Position numbers and translations under genes: made by a program. Of a stretch of DNA of 23,538 bases, positions 7,425-14,677 are shown piece after piece (positions within the stretch are counted from its first letter, which is position 1; each line of letters starts with the position of its first letter). The notes below the pieces were generated by a model, which had not been told where the DNA came from, made no database searches, and was given only the letters and a program-made list of their open reading frames with translations. Location of the stretch: NCBI GenBank assembly GCA_964433135.1, contig CAYSQW010000055.1, positions 1-23,538 of the forward strand. Direction: 5' to 3'. Source of the stretch: CAYSQW01 sp964433135. GTDB lineage: Bacteria; Acidobacteriota; Aminicenantia; Aminicenantales; Aminicenantaceae.

Positions 7425-8268
7425 ATGCGGCTCTCTGTTTTTGTCTGATTATAATCGCTGCAGCCGAGATCGCCAGAACCAGGATCAGCAGGATCAGAGC
7501 GCAGCCGTAAGCGATCTCCGTCTGAGCTTCTGGGTGGGTTCCTTCCGTCATCAAGGCATATATGTGATAAGGAAGCGCCATCACCTCTGACGTGAATGAT
7601 TTGGGAAATCCACGCGTGTAGAACGTCGCCGCGGTGAAAAGGATGGGCGCGGTTTCACCGGCGACGCGGCCGATGCTGAGGATGACTCCCGTCATGATCC
7701 CCGGCATCGCCGTGGGCAGCACGATGCGTCGTATTGTCTGCCAGTGAGTGGCTCCCACGGCCAAAGAGGCTTCGCGGAAGGATTGTGGAACCGCGATCAA
7801 TGCTTCCTGGGTGGCGGAAATGATCTGAGGAAGAACGAGAATGCCGAGGGTCAATCCACCGGATAGGGCGGAGACTCCGAAACCGAACAGTTTCACGAAG
7901 ATCCCCAGTCCGAATAATCCGAATACGACCGAGGGAACCCCGGCCAGATTATTGATGCTCATGCGGATGACATTGACCACGGAACCCTTAGGAGAATACT
8001 CCGTAAGATAGATGGCGCAGGCCACTCCTAAAGGAAGCGCGAAAACGATGGCCCCGACCACTAAGAACAGCGTGCCGACGATAGCGGGGCCGACGCCTCC
8101 CGCCGTCATGGCTTCTTTGGGCACCTGCGTCAGGAAATCCCAGGATAAAATCCGGAATCCCCGGCTCGCAATAAAATAAATTATGGTTCCTAAAAAAAAG
8201 AGAGTGATGGTGATGCAGAGAAACAGGCTGCCGAACCCGAGCCTCTGTTCCACTTTTTTATTCTTCAT
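7414..8268 (-). CDS. pstA: Phosphate ABC transporter permease PstA
   Basis: A 284-residue inner-membrane permease with about six transmembrane segments. The binding-protein-dependent transport (EAA) signature is in the stretch SFREASLAVGATHWQTIRRIVLP. The frame is open much further upstream, but that extension is only pstC in another frame. The ATG at 8266-8268 overlaps the pstC stop as ATGA and begins MKNKKVEQRLGFGSLF, which runs straight into the first membrane helix. It pairs with PstC to form the phosphate channel and docks PstB on the cytoplasmic side. Confidence 0.95.
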   Translation of the reverse strand: MKNKKVEQRLGFGSLFLCITITLFFLGTIIYFIASRGFRILSWDFLTQVPKEAMTAGGVGPAIVGTLFLVVGAIVFALPLGVACAIYLTEYSPKGSVVNVIRMSINNLAGVPSVVFGLFGLGIFVKLFGFGVSALSGGLTLGILVLPQIISATQEALIAVPQSFREASLAVGATHWQTIRRIVLPTAMPGIMTGVILSIGRVAGETAPILFTAATFYTRGFPKSFTSEVMALPYHIYALMTEGTHPEAQTEIAYGCALILLILVLAISAAAIIIRQKQRAAYEQ

Positions 8269-9161
8269 CGTCCCAATCCCAATTTTAAACGATATCTTCG
8301 GCTGATGAGTTCGGCGATCACATTGAATATGAACGTAATCATGAAAAGGATCAATCCGATCGCGAATAATGAATGGTAATGCGTACTGCCGATGACCGTT
8401 TCCCCCATCTCCGCGGCGATGGTCGCCGTCATCGGCCTCACGGGTTGAAACAACGTATGCGGAATCACGGCGGCCCCCCCGCACACCAGCAGCACGGTCA
8501 TGGTTTCTCCCACGGCCCGGCTCATTCCCAGGATGATCGCGGTGGAAATCCCGGAGGCCGAGGCGGGAAGGATGACTTTCGTCAGGGTCTGCCAGCGATT
8601 GGCTCCCACGGCGAAAGAGGCTTCCCGGAAACTCTTCGGAACAAAGCTCAATGCATCCTCGGCGATGCTGCATACCGTCGGTGTCGCCATGACACCCAGA
8701 ATGAGGCTTCCCGTGAAGGCGGTCAAACCGACGGGCAGATTGAGAAACCGCTGAAGAAAAGGCGCGACGACGGCCATGCCGAAAAATCCGTACACGATGG
8801 AAGGCACCCCGGCCAGCAGCTCGATGACCGGCTTCAGGACCGCTTTCATGCGTCGGCCGGCGATCTCATTGATAAACAGGGCGCTGCCCACGCCGAGGGG
8901 GACGCAGATGAAGACGGCTCCGGCCGTGACCCAAAAAGATCCCAATATCAAGGGAAGGATGCCGAATTCCGGCGGCTCATAGGTAGGATACCAAGATGTG
9001 CCGAACAGGAACTGAAATACCTTGACTTCCTTGAAGACCGGCAGTCCCTCGAGAAAGAGCGTGATGGTGATCCCGACCAGAAAGAACAGGGATGCAAAGG
9101 CCAGTACCGTGAATGCTCCCTTGTAGATATTTTCTTTTAGACGTCTGGCCCTTGCATCCAT
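8265..9161 (-). CDS. pstC: Phosphate ABC transporter permease PstC
   Basis: A 298-residue inner-membrane permease. A first helix lies at about residues 15-35, followed by a periplasmic loop (FGTSWYPTYEPPEFGILPLI) that is very typical of PstC, then about five more helices. The EAA loop reads SFREASFAVGANRWQTLTKVILP. It starts 21 bases after pstS with AAGGAAT as ribosome site, and its stop overlaps the pstA start. With PstA it forms the translocation path that receives phosphate from PstS. Confidence 0.96.
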   Translation of the reverse strand: MDARARRLKENIYKGAFTVLAFASLFFLVGITITLFLEGLPVFKEVKVFQFLFGTSWYPTYEPPEFGILPLILGSFWVTAGAVFICVPLGVGSALFINEIAGRRMKAVLKPVIELLAGVPSIVYGFFGMAVVAPFLQRFLNLPVGLTAFTGSLILGVMATPTVCSIAEDALSFVPKSFREASFAVGANRWQTLTKVILPASASGISTAIILGMSRAVGETMTVLLVCGGAAVIPHTLFQPVRPMTATIAAEMGETVIGSTHYHSLFAIGLILFMITFIFNVIAELISRRYRLKLGLGR

Positions 9162-9182
9162 TGTAAATTCCTTTTTGTCCTA

Positions 9183-10010
9183 TTATTTGACCGAAACGAA
9201 TCCGGCCTTGTCAACCAGTTTCTGTCCGTCGGCGCTGAGGATGAAATCAATAAAATCTTTGGTCACTCCCTGAGGGGCGCCGTTGGTGTACATGAATAAT
9301 TTCCGGGCGAGGGAATAGGAGCCGTTGACCACGTTTTTCTTTGTGGCGGCGACGCCGTCCACATCAACGGCCTTGACACTGGAGCTGAGATATCCCAATC
9401 CGATGTATCCGATGGCGCCGGGGGTCCGACCGACGGTCTGACCCACGGCGTTGTTGGACGCGTTCATCAAGGCGTCGGGCCTGACTTTCTCTTTTTCCAG
9501 GGCCAGTTCATTGAAGGTCTCAAAGGTTCCGCTGGAGCTGTCCCGGGAGATCACGACGATCTTTCCCTTTTTACCGCCCAGATCGGCCCAGTTCGAGATC
9601 TTGCCGGTGTAAACGGCCTTGATCTGTTCCTTGGTCAGGGCGCTGACGGAATTTTTGGGATGTACGATCACGGCGATCCCGTCCAGGGCCACGACGTTCT
9701 CATAGGCTTTGACGCCGTTTTCCTTGGCGTTCTGCTTCTCTTTATCCTTAATGGGACGGGAAGCGTCGCCGATATCAGCGGTTCCATCGATGATGGAAGC
9801 GATTCCGACTCCGGAGCCACCGCCTTGAACGGATATATTCACCTCGTCGTGCTGGTTCATAAAGGCTTCCGCACAGGACTGCGCGATCGGCAGCACCGTG
9901 GTCGAACCCTTGATGGTAATGGTTTTGGATTGGATGCCCGCACCGACACCCACCGCCAGGCCGAAGCCGACGGCGGCGATCAATAAGATGTGCAATACAT
10001 GTTTCTTCAT
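9183..10010 (-). CDS. pstS: Periplasmic phosphate-binding protein PstS
   Basis: A 275-residue high-affinity phosphate-binding protein with a Sec signal peptide (about residues 1-25; KKH then a hydrophobic core). There is no lipobox cysteine, so it should be a soluble periplasmic protein. Phosphate-contact motifs: GSTTVLP (35-41), QGGGSG (62-67), DIGDASRP (79-86) and RDSSSGTFE (156-164). It begins 14 bases after the porin stop with AAGGGG in front, so porin and binding protein are likely on one transcript. It delivers phosphate to PstCA. Confidence 0.96.
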   Translation of the reverse strand: MKKHVLHILLIAAVGFGLAVGVGAGIQSKTITIKGSTTVLPIAQSCAEAFMNQHDEVNISVQGGGSGVGIASIIDGTADIGDASRPIKDKEKQNAKENGVKAYENVVALDGIAVIVHPKNSVSALTKEQIKAVYTGKISNWADLGGKKGKIVVISRDSSSGTFETFNELALEKEKVRPDALMNASNNAVGQTVGRTPGAIGYIGLGYLSSSVKAVDVDGVAATKKNVVNGSYSLARKLFMYTNGAPQGVTKDFIDFILSADGQKLVDKAGFVSVK

Positions 10011-10024
10011 TTGTAATCCCCTTT

Positions 10025-11053
10025 TTAAAATTTGAAATACAAAGTCATATTCGCATAAAAATCGTTATCAGGCGTATCACCTTCCTCCGGATCATCATAG
10101 AACACAACCTTCACATTAGGAATCAACTGGACATTCTTGGCGACGGTAAAGGCAAGGGCCCCGATGATCAAGTTGGACGGCGCATTGTCGGCGAAGGGAA
10201 TATAAGAGATTTTGTGCCCGGAGCTGTTGGCATCCATGACCTTGTCGAACCGGGCGATGATATCGAGCTTTTCCGAGACGCTGAAAACGGCGAAAGCCGA
10301 AAGCAGATCCCAGTTATCCTTGACATCGTCGTCGCCTTCTACGGTCTGCTTGTAATTCCGGTGGGCAACCTGCACGCCAACCCGTCCCCAGTCACCCTTC
10401 ACCGCGGCGAAACCCTGATAAATGCTGTAGACCTTATCGTCTTTGGAGTGCTCATTGTCGATGTATCCTTCCACGACAAAGGCTTTTGAAGGCGCAAATC
10501 CCAGCGAGGCATACAGTTTCTTTCCCTTGTTGTCCTCGGCCTTATTGGAAGATCCGTTTCCGAACATGAGGAAATAGGACAGCATTTTTCCGCTGTCGAT
10601 ATGGCCTTTGACTCCGACACCGAAATCACGGGAAGACGCCCATTTCTGCAGGTCGAGCGGGGTCTTTTCCAGGGGGCGATACCCCCAAACCTTTTCGACC
10701 AATTCGAAAGTGGGAGGCCCGAAGATACCGGCCTTGAGTTCCTGACCGGCGATCTTGCTGCTGAGGTAGGCGTCCTTCACGAAAGGATTCAGAGTTGCGC
10801 TGCTGAAATCACCGGGGGAAGCCATCTCCATCCGGAGACGCATCTTGATGTTGTCGGTAAGCGTGTTGTTGTAGGTCAGGTAGATCCTGCGCATCCACAG
10901 CCCATGCCGGTCCTGAATGTCCTCATCATGATGATTGAGAACTGAAAAATATTCCGCGATCATGTACCCGTCGAACTTCCCCTGGGCCATGCCCCGGGTC
11001 GTCAAGAGTCCGAACGCCATCATCGCGACGACGAAAATTACGACCTTTTTCAT
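10025..11053 (-). CDS. Outer-membrane porin, probable phosphate-starvation porin (OprO/OprP-like)
   Basis: A 342-residue outer-membrane barrel. The signal peptide covers about residues 1-23 (MKKVVIFVVAMMAFGLL then MAQ). The mature chain alternates polar and hydrophobic residues and ends in NMTLYFKF, with the C-terminal Phe recognised by the Bam machinery. The early segment (HGLWMRRIYLTYNNTL, then MRLRMEMA) resembles the start of polyphosphate-selective porins, but I cannot prove the specificity. Position supports phosphate: it is first in the transport operon, directly after a Pho-box-like promoter and 14 bases ahead of pstS. The ribosome site TAAGGAGGT is near-consensus, fitting a protein made in large amounts. 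Confidence 0.85.
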   Translation of the reverse strand: MKKVVIFVVAMMAFGLLTTRGMAQGKFDGYMIAEYFSVLNHHDEDIQDRHGLWMRRIYLTYNNTLTDNIKMRLRMEMASPGDFSSATLNPFVKDAYLSSKIAGQELKAGIFGPPTFELVEKVWGYRPLEKTPLDLQKWASSRDFGVGVKGHIDSGKMLSYFLMFGNGSSNKAEDNKGKKLYASLGFAPSKAFVVEGYIDNEHSKDDKVYSIYQGFAAVKGDWGRVGVQVAHRNYKQTVEGDDDVKDNWDLLSAFAVFSVSEKLDIIARFDKVMDANSSGHKISYIPFADNAPSNLIIGALAFTVAKNVQLIPNVKVVFYDDPEEGDTPDNDFYANMTLYFKF

Positions 11054-11143
11054 TCCTTTACCTCCTTAAGTTATAAATTCATTCTTTACTTCCCTTTTCA
11101 AGGGAACTTCCGTGAAATAGGTCAAGTGCATTGTGCGTAAATA

Positions 11144-11184
11144 ATGTTAGGAGGAAATAAACTTCAGGTTAATATTTGGTTAAT
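11144..11184 (-). promoter_or_regulatory. Pho box and promoter of the porin-pst operon
   Basis: On the minus strand, three 8-base units stand in tandem with 3-base spacers (11-base period, one helical turn): ATTAACCA (forward 11177-11184), ATTAACCT (11166-11173) and a degenerate GTTTATTT (11155-11162). This matches the architecture of response-regulator Pho boxes, and the unit is close to the cyanobacterial SphR box (PyTTAAPyPyW). TTAACC inside the middle unit can act as a -35 (4/6), with TAACAT (11144-11149) 17 bases further on as -10 (4/6). The likely activator is the PhoB encoded just upstream. Confidence 0.65.
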
Positions 11185-11251
11185 AACCGCGATTCGATTT
11201 AGATCTTTCGTCGTGATGGATGGATGAAAGAATCGGGATTCGGGATTTCCC

Positions 11252-12988
11252 TTAGGAAACGACGGGGCCGGGAAGGAATATCGTGACCTGCGTTCCCTCT
11301 CCCATGGCGCTTTCCACTTCGATTTTTCCCCGGTGACGGAGGACGATATGCTTGACGATGGACAGCCCCAACCCAGTCCCGCCTGATATTCGGGACCGTG
11401 ATTTGTCGACGACGTAGAAGCGCTCGAATATCCTTTTCAAGTCCTTTCGCGGAATACCGATCCCGGTATCGGAGACATGTATGCGCACTCCGTCATCCAC
11501 TTTACTCAGAGTAAGGGATATGCTTCCTTTCTCGGTATATTTCACGGCATTGTCGATCAGGTTGCTCAACATCTGCTCCAGTTCGAGGTTGTTTCCGTTT
11601 ATTTGAGGCAGGCCGGGTTCCACCGTAAGATTCAGTTTAATCCCTTTGTTTTTTATCAGGGGAGTGAAGAATTCCATCACGTCCATTACCAGTTTTTCCA
11701 GATCCACGTTTTCGGACGTCATATCCGGCCTTCGATCTTCGAGTTCGGACAGCGATAGAAGATCATTGACGATGGCGATGAGACGTTCGGTGTTCCGTTT
11801 GATGATGTCGATATATTTCGTGTGATCTTCTGCCGGCTCTTCTTCCATGGTCTCGATGAATCCCTTGATGGACGTCAGGGGGGTTCTCAGTTCGTGAGAC
11901 ACATTGGATACGAAATCCTTCTTGACCTTTTCCAGCTTCTTGATCTCCGTGATATCCGACAGCGTAATGACGAACTCATCACGACCGCTGAGAAACACCC
12001 CGTTGCACTGATAAATCTTGTCCCGGATCGCAATTTCCTGAACGCCCCCCCGCTTCTCCTGCAGCATGTTTTTTACATAATCGGTGAAATCCTTTTCCCT
12101 GATTATCTCCCATTGGTATTTATCCGCGATCTCGCCCCTACCGGCGATCTTTTTGAAGCTTTTATTGCATAAACGAATCCGGCTCTCTCCGTCCAGCACC
12201 ACCAGTCCCTCATCCATCGCATCCAGAACGGTATTGAGCTCATCCCGCCGACGCGTCAAATCCGTAAACAGCTGCTTGATGTGTTCCGTCATGAAATTGA
12301 AACTTTTTGCGAGTTCTCCCACCTCATCCCTGCGGTCGAGATAGACTCTGGTTTCGAATTTTCCGGCTCCTATCCGGCGTGACGCCTCGGTGAGAAGCTG
12401 CAGCGGCCGGGATATGGATCGTGATAATATCAACACCGCCAGTATGGACAACAGGACCATCACGCCGAAAATCAAGGCGATATCGGAACGAATATCCGTG
12501 AACACCTCGCGTATATCTTCCGCGAACATGGAAAGCCTCAAAACCTCGACGATCTCTCCCTTCCTGACGATCGGAATTCCGATATAAAACATTTTCCGAT
12601 TCAGGGTACGGCTCAATCGTGAAGAAGTTCCGATCTCACCGCCCAGAGCTCTTAGGACCTCCGGCCTGAATTGATGGTCTTCCATCACATCGGGATCTTC
12701 TTCGGAATCGGCCAGTACGAAACCATCCCTTCTTACGACGGTGATCCTCACCGGAATTCTCTCTCCGATACTCAATACCATGTTCTTCAGATCATCGATC
12801 CGATCCGCTTCAAGCAGAGCAACAACCTCCGGCTTCATGATCTCTCCCTGGCGTATCAGATTCCGCTCCACCGTCCTTATATAAAAAGACCTGATGGCGG
12901 AGAAGGAAAAGGCGATAATCAGAAGACTCGTTATCATGGTAATGATCAACTGTCCCCCGAAGATTTTCCAGAATATCTTTTGTTTCAT
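11252..12988 (-). CDS. phoR: PhoR-type phosphate-regulon sensor histidine kinase
   Basis: A 578-residue membrane kinase. TM1 about 12-32, extracytoplasmic sensor about 34-167, TM2 about 168-188, HAMP about 190-240 (SRPLQLLTEASRRIGAGKF), PAS about 245-345 (LDAMDEGLVVLD), HisKA with phospho-acceptor H365 in VSNVSHELRTPLTSIKGF, then an ATPase domain with NLIDNAVKYT, DTGIGIP and GTGLGLSIVKHIV. The large periplasmic domain is as in Gram-positive/deltaproteobacterial PhoR rather than the short E. coli form. It should phosphorylate the PhoB made from the overlapping upstream gene (4-base ATGA overlap), with PhoU and PstSCAB setting its output. The phosphate role rests on linkage to the pst operon. 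Confidence 0.93.
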   Translation of the reverse strand: MKQKIFWKIFGGQLIITMITSLLIIAFSFSAIRSFYIRTVERNLIRQGEIMKPEVVALLEADRIDDLKNMVLSIGERIPVRITVVRRDGFVLADSEEDPDVMEDHQFRPEVLRALGGEIGTSSRLSRTLNRKMFYIGIPIVRKGEIVEVLRLSMFAEDIREVFTDIRSDIALIFGVMVLLSILAVLILSRSISRPLQLLTEASRRIGAGKFETRVYLDRRDEVGELAKSFNFMTEHIKQLFTDLTRRRDELNTVLDAMDEGLVVLDGESRIRLCNKSFKKIAGRGEIADKYQWEIIREKDFTDYVKNMLQEKRGGVQEIAIRDKIYQCNGVFLSGRDEFVITLSDITEIKKLEKVKKDFVSNVSHELRTPLTSIKGFIETMEEEPAEDHTKYIDIIKRNTERLIAIVNDLLSLSELEDRRPDMTSENVDLEKLVMDVMEFFTPLIKNKGIKLNLTVEPGLPQINGNNLELEQMLSNLIDNAVKYTEKGSISLTLSKVDDGVRIHVSDTGIGIPRKDLKRIFERFYVVDKSRSRISGGTGLGLSIVKHIVLRHRGKIEVESAMGEGTQVTIFLPGPVVS

Positions 12989-13665
12989 GCTTCTATTTTA
13001 TACCCGACTCCCCTCACATTGAGTATCATATTTCCCGCCGGCCCCAGTTTTTCTCTCAGATGTTTGATGTGCACATCCACCGTGCGGTCCACCACGGCCT
13101 TTTCCCGACCCCAAAGATGATCAAGAATCTGCTCCCTGGAAAACACCCATCCCGGTTTGGAGGCAAGCAGCAGCAATATGCGGAATTCCGTCGTCGTCAA
13201 TGGGATCTTATCCTGATTCACATAGACTTCATGCCGCGCCTGATTTATACGGAGCATTCCCCCTACTTTCACGACTTGCGGCGCTGTAGAATCGCTGCCC
13301 CGCCGAAGCACGGCGCGCACACGGGCGACGAGTTCCTTGGGTGAAAAAGGTTTGGTGACATAATCGTCGGCACCCAATTCCAAGCCGATGATCCTGTCGG
13401 TCTCCTCCCCTTTGGCGGTGAGCATGATGATGGGAATCCTGGATGTTTCCTCCCCTTTTTTCATCATGCGGCATATATCCAAACCGTTGAAATCGGGCAG
13501 CATGAGATCCAGGATAACCAGGTCGGGACGGCTCTCTCTCAGAAAATCGAAAAATGCCGATCCGTCGTAAAAGCCGCTGACGTCAAACCCGGCTTTGTTC
13601 AAATGGATCGAGATCAATTCTACGATATCGGCTTCATCGTCAATGACGGCGACCTGTTGTTTCAT
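12985..13665 (-). CDS. phoB: PhoB/PhoP-type response regulator
   Basis: A 226-residue OmpR/PhoB-family regulator. Receiver domain 1-120: acidic pair D9-D10, phospho-acceptor D53 in VILDLMLPD, T83 in MLTAKG and K105 in VTKPFSP. The winged-helix DNA-binding domain occupies about 128-225 (TTTEFRILLLLASKPGWVF, then VDVHIKHLREKLG). Expected to bind tandem 11-base-period repeats such as those in front of the porin. GGGAGGAA precedes the ATG. First gene of the phoB-phoR pair and divergent from the exported hydrolase gene. Confidence 0.95.
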   Translation of the reverse strand: MKQQVAVIDDEADIVELISIHLNKAGFDVSGFYDGSAFFDFLRESRPDLVILDLMLPDFNGLDICRMMKKGEETSRIPIIMLTAKGEETDRIIGLELGADDYVTKPFSPKELVARVRAVLRRGSDSTAPQVVKVGGMLRINQARHEVYVNQDKIPLTTTEFRILLLLASKPGWVFSREQILDHLWGREKAVVDRTVDVHIKHLREKLGPAGNMILNVRGVGYKIEA

Positions 13666-13700
13666 GCAGATTCCTCCCTCGCTTTTTTTATGCGCCCGCC

Positions 13701-13729
13701 ATTATATCGGTTTACTCGATGCAAAACAA
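13701..13729 (-). promoter_or_regulatory. Promoter of phoB-phoR
   Basis: On the minus strand, a perfect TATAAT (forward 13701-13706) lies 17 bases from TTGTTT (forward 13724-13729). The -10 is about 35 bases upstream of the phoB ATG. I see no TTAACC-type Pho box here, so autoregulation is not evident. Confidence 0.5.
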
Positions 13730-13788
13730 ATCAAACGCACATCAGAAGATCATCACTCAACACTCCGGAAAGCCTGCAAATTCCATTA

Positions 13789-13818
13789 TTGCACGCATTC
13801 TCTCATTTCATTTATAAT
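13789..13818 (+). promoter_or_regulatory. Promoter of the exported MBL-fold hydrolase gene
   Basis: TTGCAC (13789-13794), an 18-base spacer and a perfect TATAAT (13813-13818), giving a leader of about 65 bases before the ATG at 13889. Confidence 0.5.
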
Positions 13819-13829
13819 ATTTTCATCCC

Positions 13830-13851
13830 GGAACAAATTCTGGATTGTTCC
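13830..13851. repeat. Perfect inverted repeat in the leader of the MBL-fold gene
   Basis: GGAACAA (13830-13836) and TTGTTCC (13845-13851) form a perfect 7-base inverted repeat around an 8-base loop, starting 11 bases after the -10 element, near the expected transcription start. This is operator geometry, or a 5' hairpin in the mRNA. Confidence 0.5.
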
Positions 13852-13888
13852 ATCATGAGAGACATTCTTTTCACATGGAGGAAAAGCC

Positions 13889-14629
13889 ATGATACAAAGA
13901 TGCTTCATCATTCTTTTTCTGTTGATCACCTCAGCGGCCTTGATGGGAGGGGCTCAGGAATTCGAAAGCGACCTCATTCCCACATCCGATGGGGAGCTCA
14001 GAATCACTTTTATCGGGCACGGCACCCTGATGTTCCAATTCCGGGGGAAAGTGATCCACGTGGACCCGGTGAGTCGATACGCGGATTACGCCGCACTTCC
14101 CAAAGCCGATCTCATCCTGGTCACCCACGAACACGGCGACCATCTCGATCCCAATGCCATCGAGCACATTTTGAAAACAGAAACCGTCGTGGCGTGGACG
14201 CGCAAGTGCGAGGCCGCCGCGGATATCCGGAATGCCGTTGTTGTGGATAACGGCGATTCTCAAATTTTCGCCACCATACCGACAAACGCCGTCCCCGCTT
14301 ATAACATCAAACATATGCGCAGTCCCGGCAAACCGTTTCATCCCAAGGGAGAAGGCAACGGCTATATCCTGACTTTTGGAGACATACGCGTCTACATCGC
14401 CGGGGATACCGAAAACATCCCCGAGATGCAATCCCTGCGGGATATCGATATCGCATTTCTTCCCATGAACCTGCCCTACACCATGGATCCCCCGATGGCG
14501 GCTGAAGCCGCCCGTTCGTTCAAACCGAAGATCCTCTACCCTTACCACTTCGGGAACACCGACACTTCGGAACTGGTGGATCTTTTGCAAGGATCCGGGA
14601 TTGAAGTTCGTATCCGCCGTCTGGAGTAA
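13889..14629 (+). CDS. Exported metallo-beta-lactamase-fold hydrolase (UlaG-like)
   Basis: A 246-residue Zn-dependent hydrolase of the small UlaG-like MBL superfamily. The N-terminal signal sequence (residues 1-22, CFIILFLLITSAALMGGAQ) points to export, which is unusual since most UlaG-like enzymes are cytoplasmic. Metal ligands: H80, H82, D84 and H85 in THEHGDH, H151 (in FHPKGEGNGYIL), D173 (AGDTEN) and H220 (YPYHFGNTD). The substrate is not predictable; relatives include lactonases and phosphodiesterases. GGAGG precedes the ATG. It is divergent from phoB and convergent with namZ. A role in releasing phosphate from organic phosphates in the periplasm is possible only by context. Confidence 0.88.
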   Translation: MIQRCFIILFLLITSAALMGGAQEFESDLIPTSDGELRITFIGHGTLMFQFRGKVIHVDPVSRYADYAALPKADLILVTHEHGDHLDPNAIEHILKTETVVAWTRKCEAAADIRNAVVVDNGDSQIFATIPTNAVPAYNIKHMRSPGKPFHPKGEGNGYILTFGDIRVYIAGDTENIPEMQSLRDIDIAFLPMNLPYTMDPPMAAEAARSFKPKILYPYHFGNTDTSELVDLLQGSGIEVRIRRLE

Positions 14630-14677
14630 CGGATCGAGATCAAATGAACCGGAAACACCGAGATCCGTTGACGCTTT

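Noticed and set aside
8269..8673. Longer N-terminus for PstA (419 residues)
   Set aside because: The extension is antisense-like, Arg/His-rich sequence lying in another frame of pstC; PstA proteins are about 280 residues long and start just before the first helix.
8373..9140. Plus-strand 255-codon open frame
   Set aside because: It lies opposite pstC, is extremely rich in Arg, Gly, Asp and His, and has no domain or ribosome site: a shadow of the real gene.
11218..11251. Terminator after phoR
   Set aside because: The repeat GGGATTCGGGATT is direct rather than inverted, and no stable stem followed by T-run is present.
13931..14590. Minus-strand 219-codon open frame opposite the MBL-fold gene
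   Set aside because: The plus-strand frame has a signal peptide, metal-binding motifs and a ribosome site; the minus frame has none.
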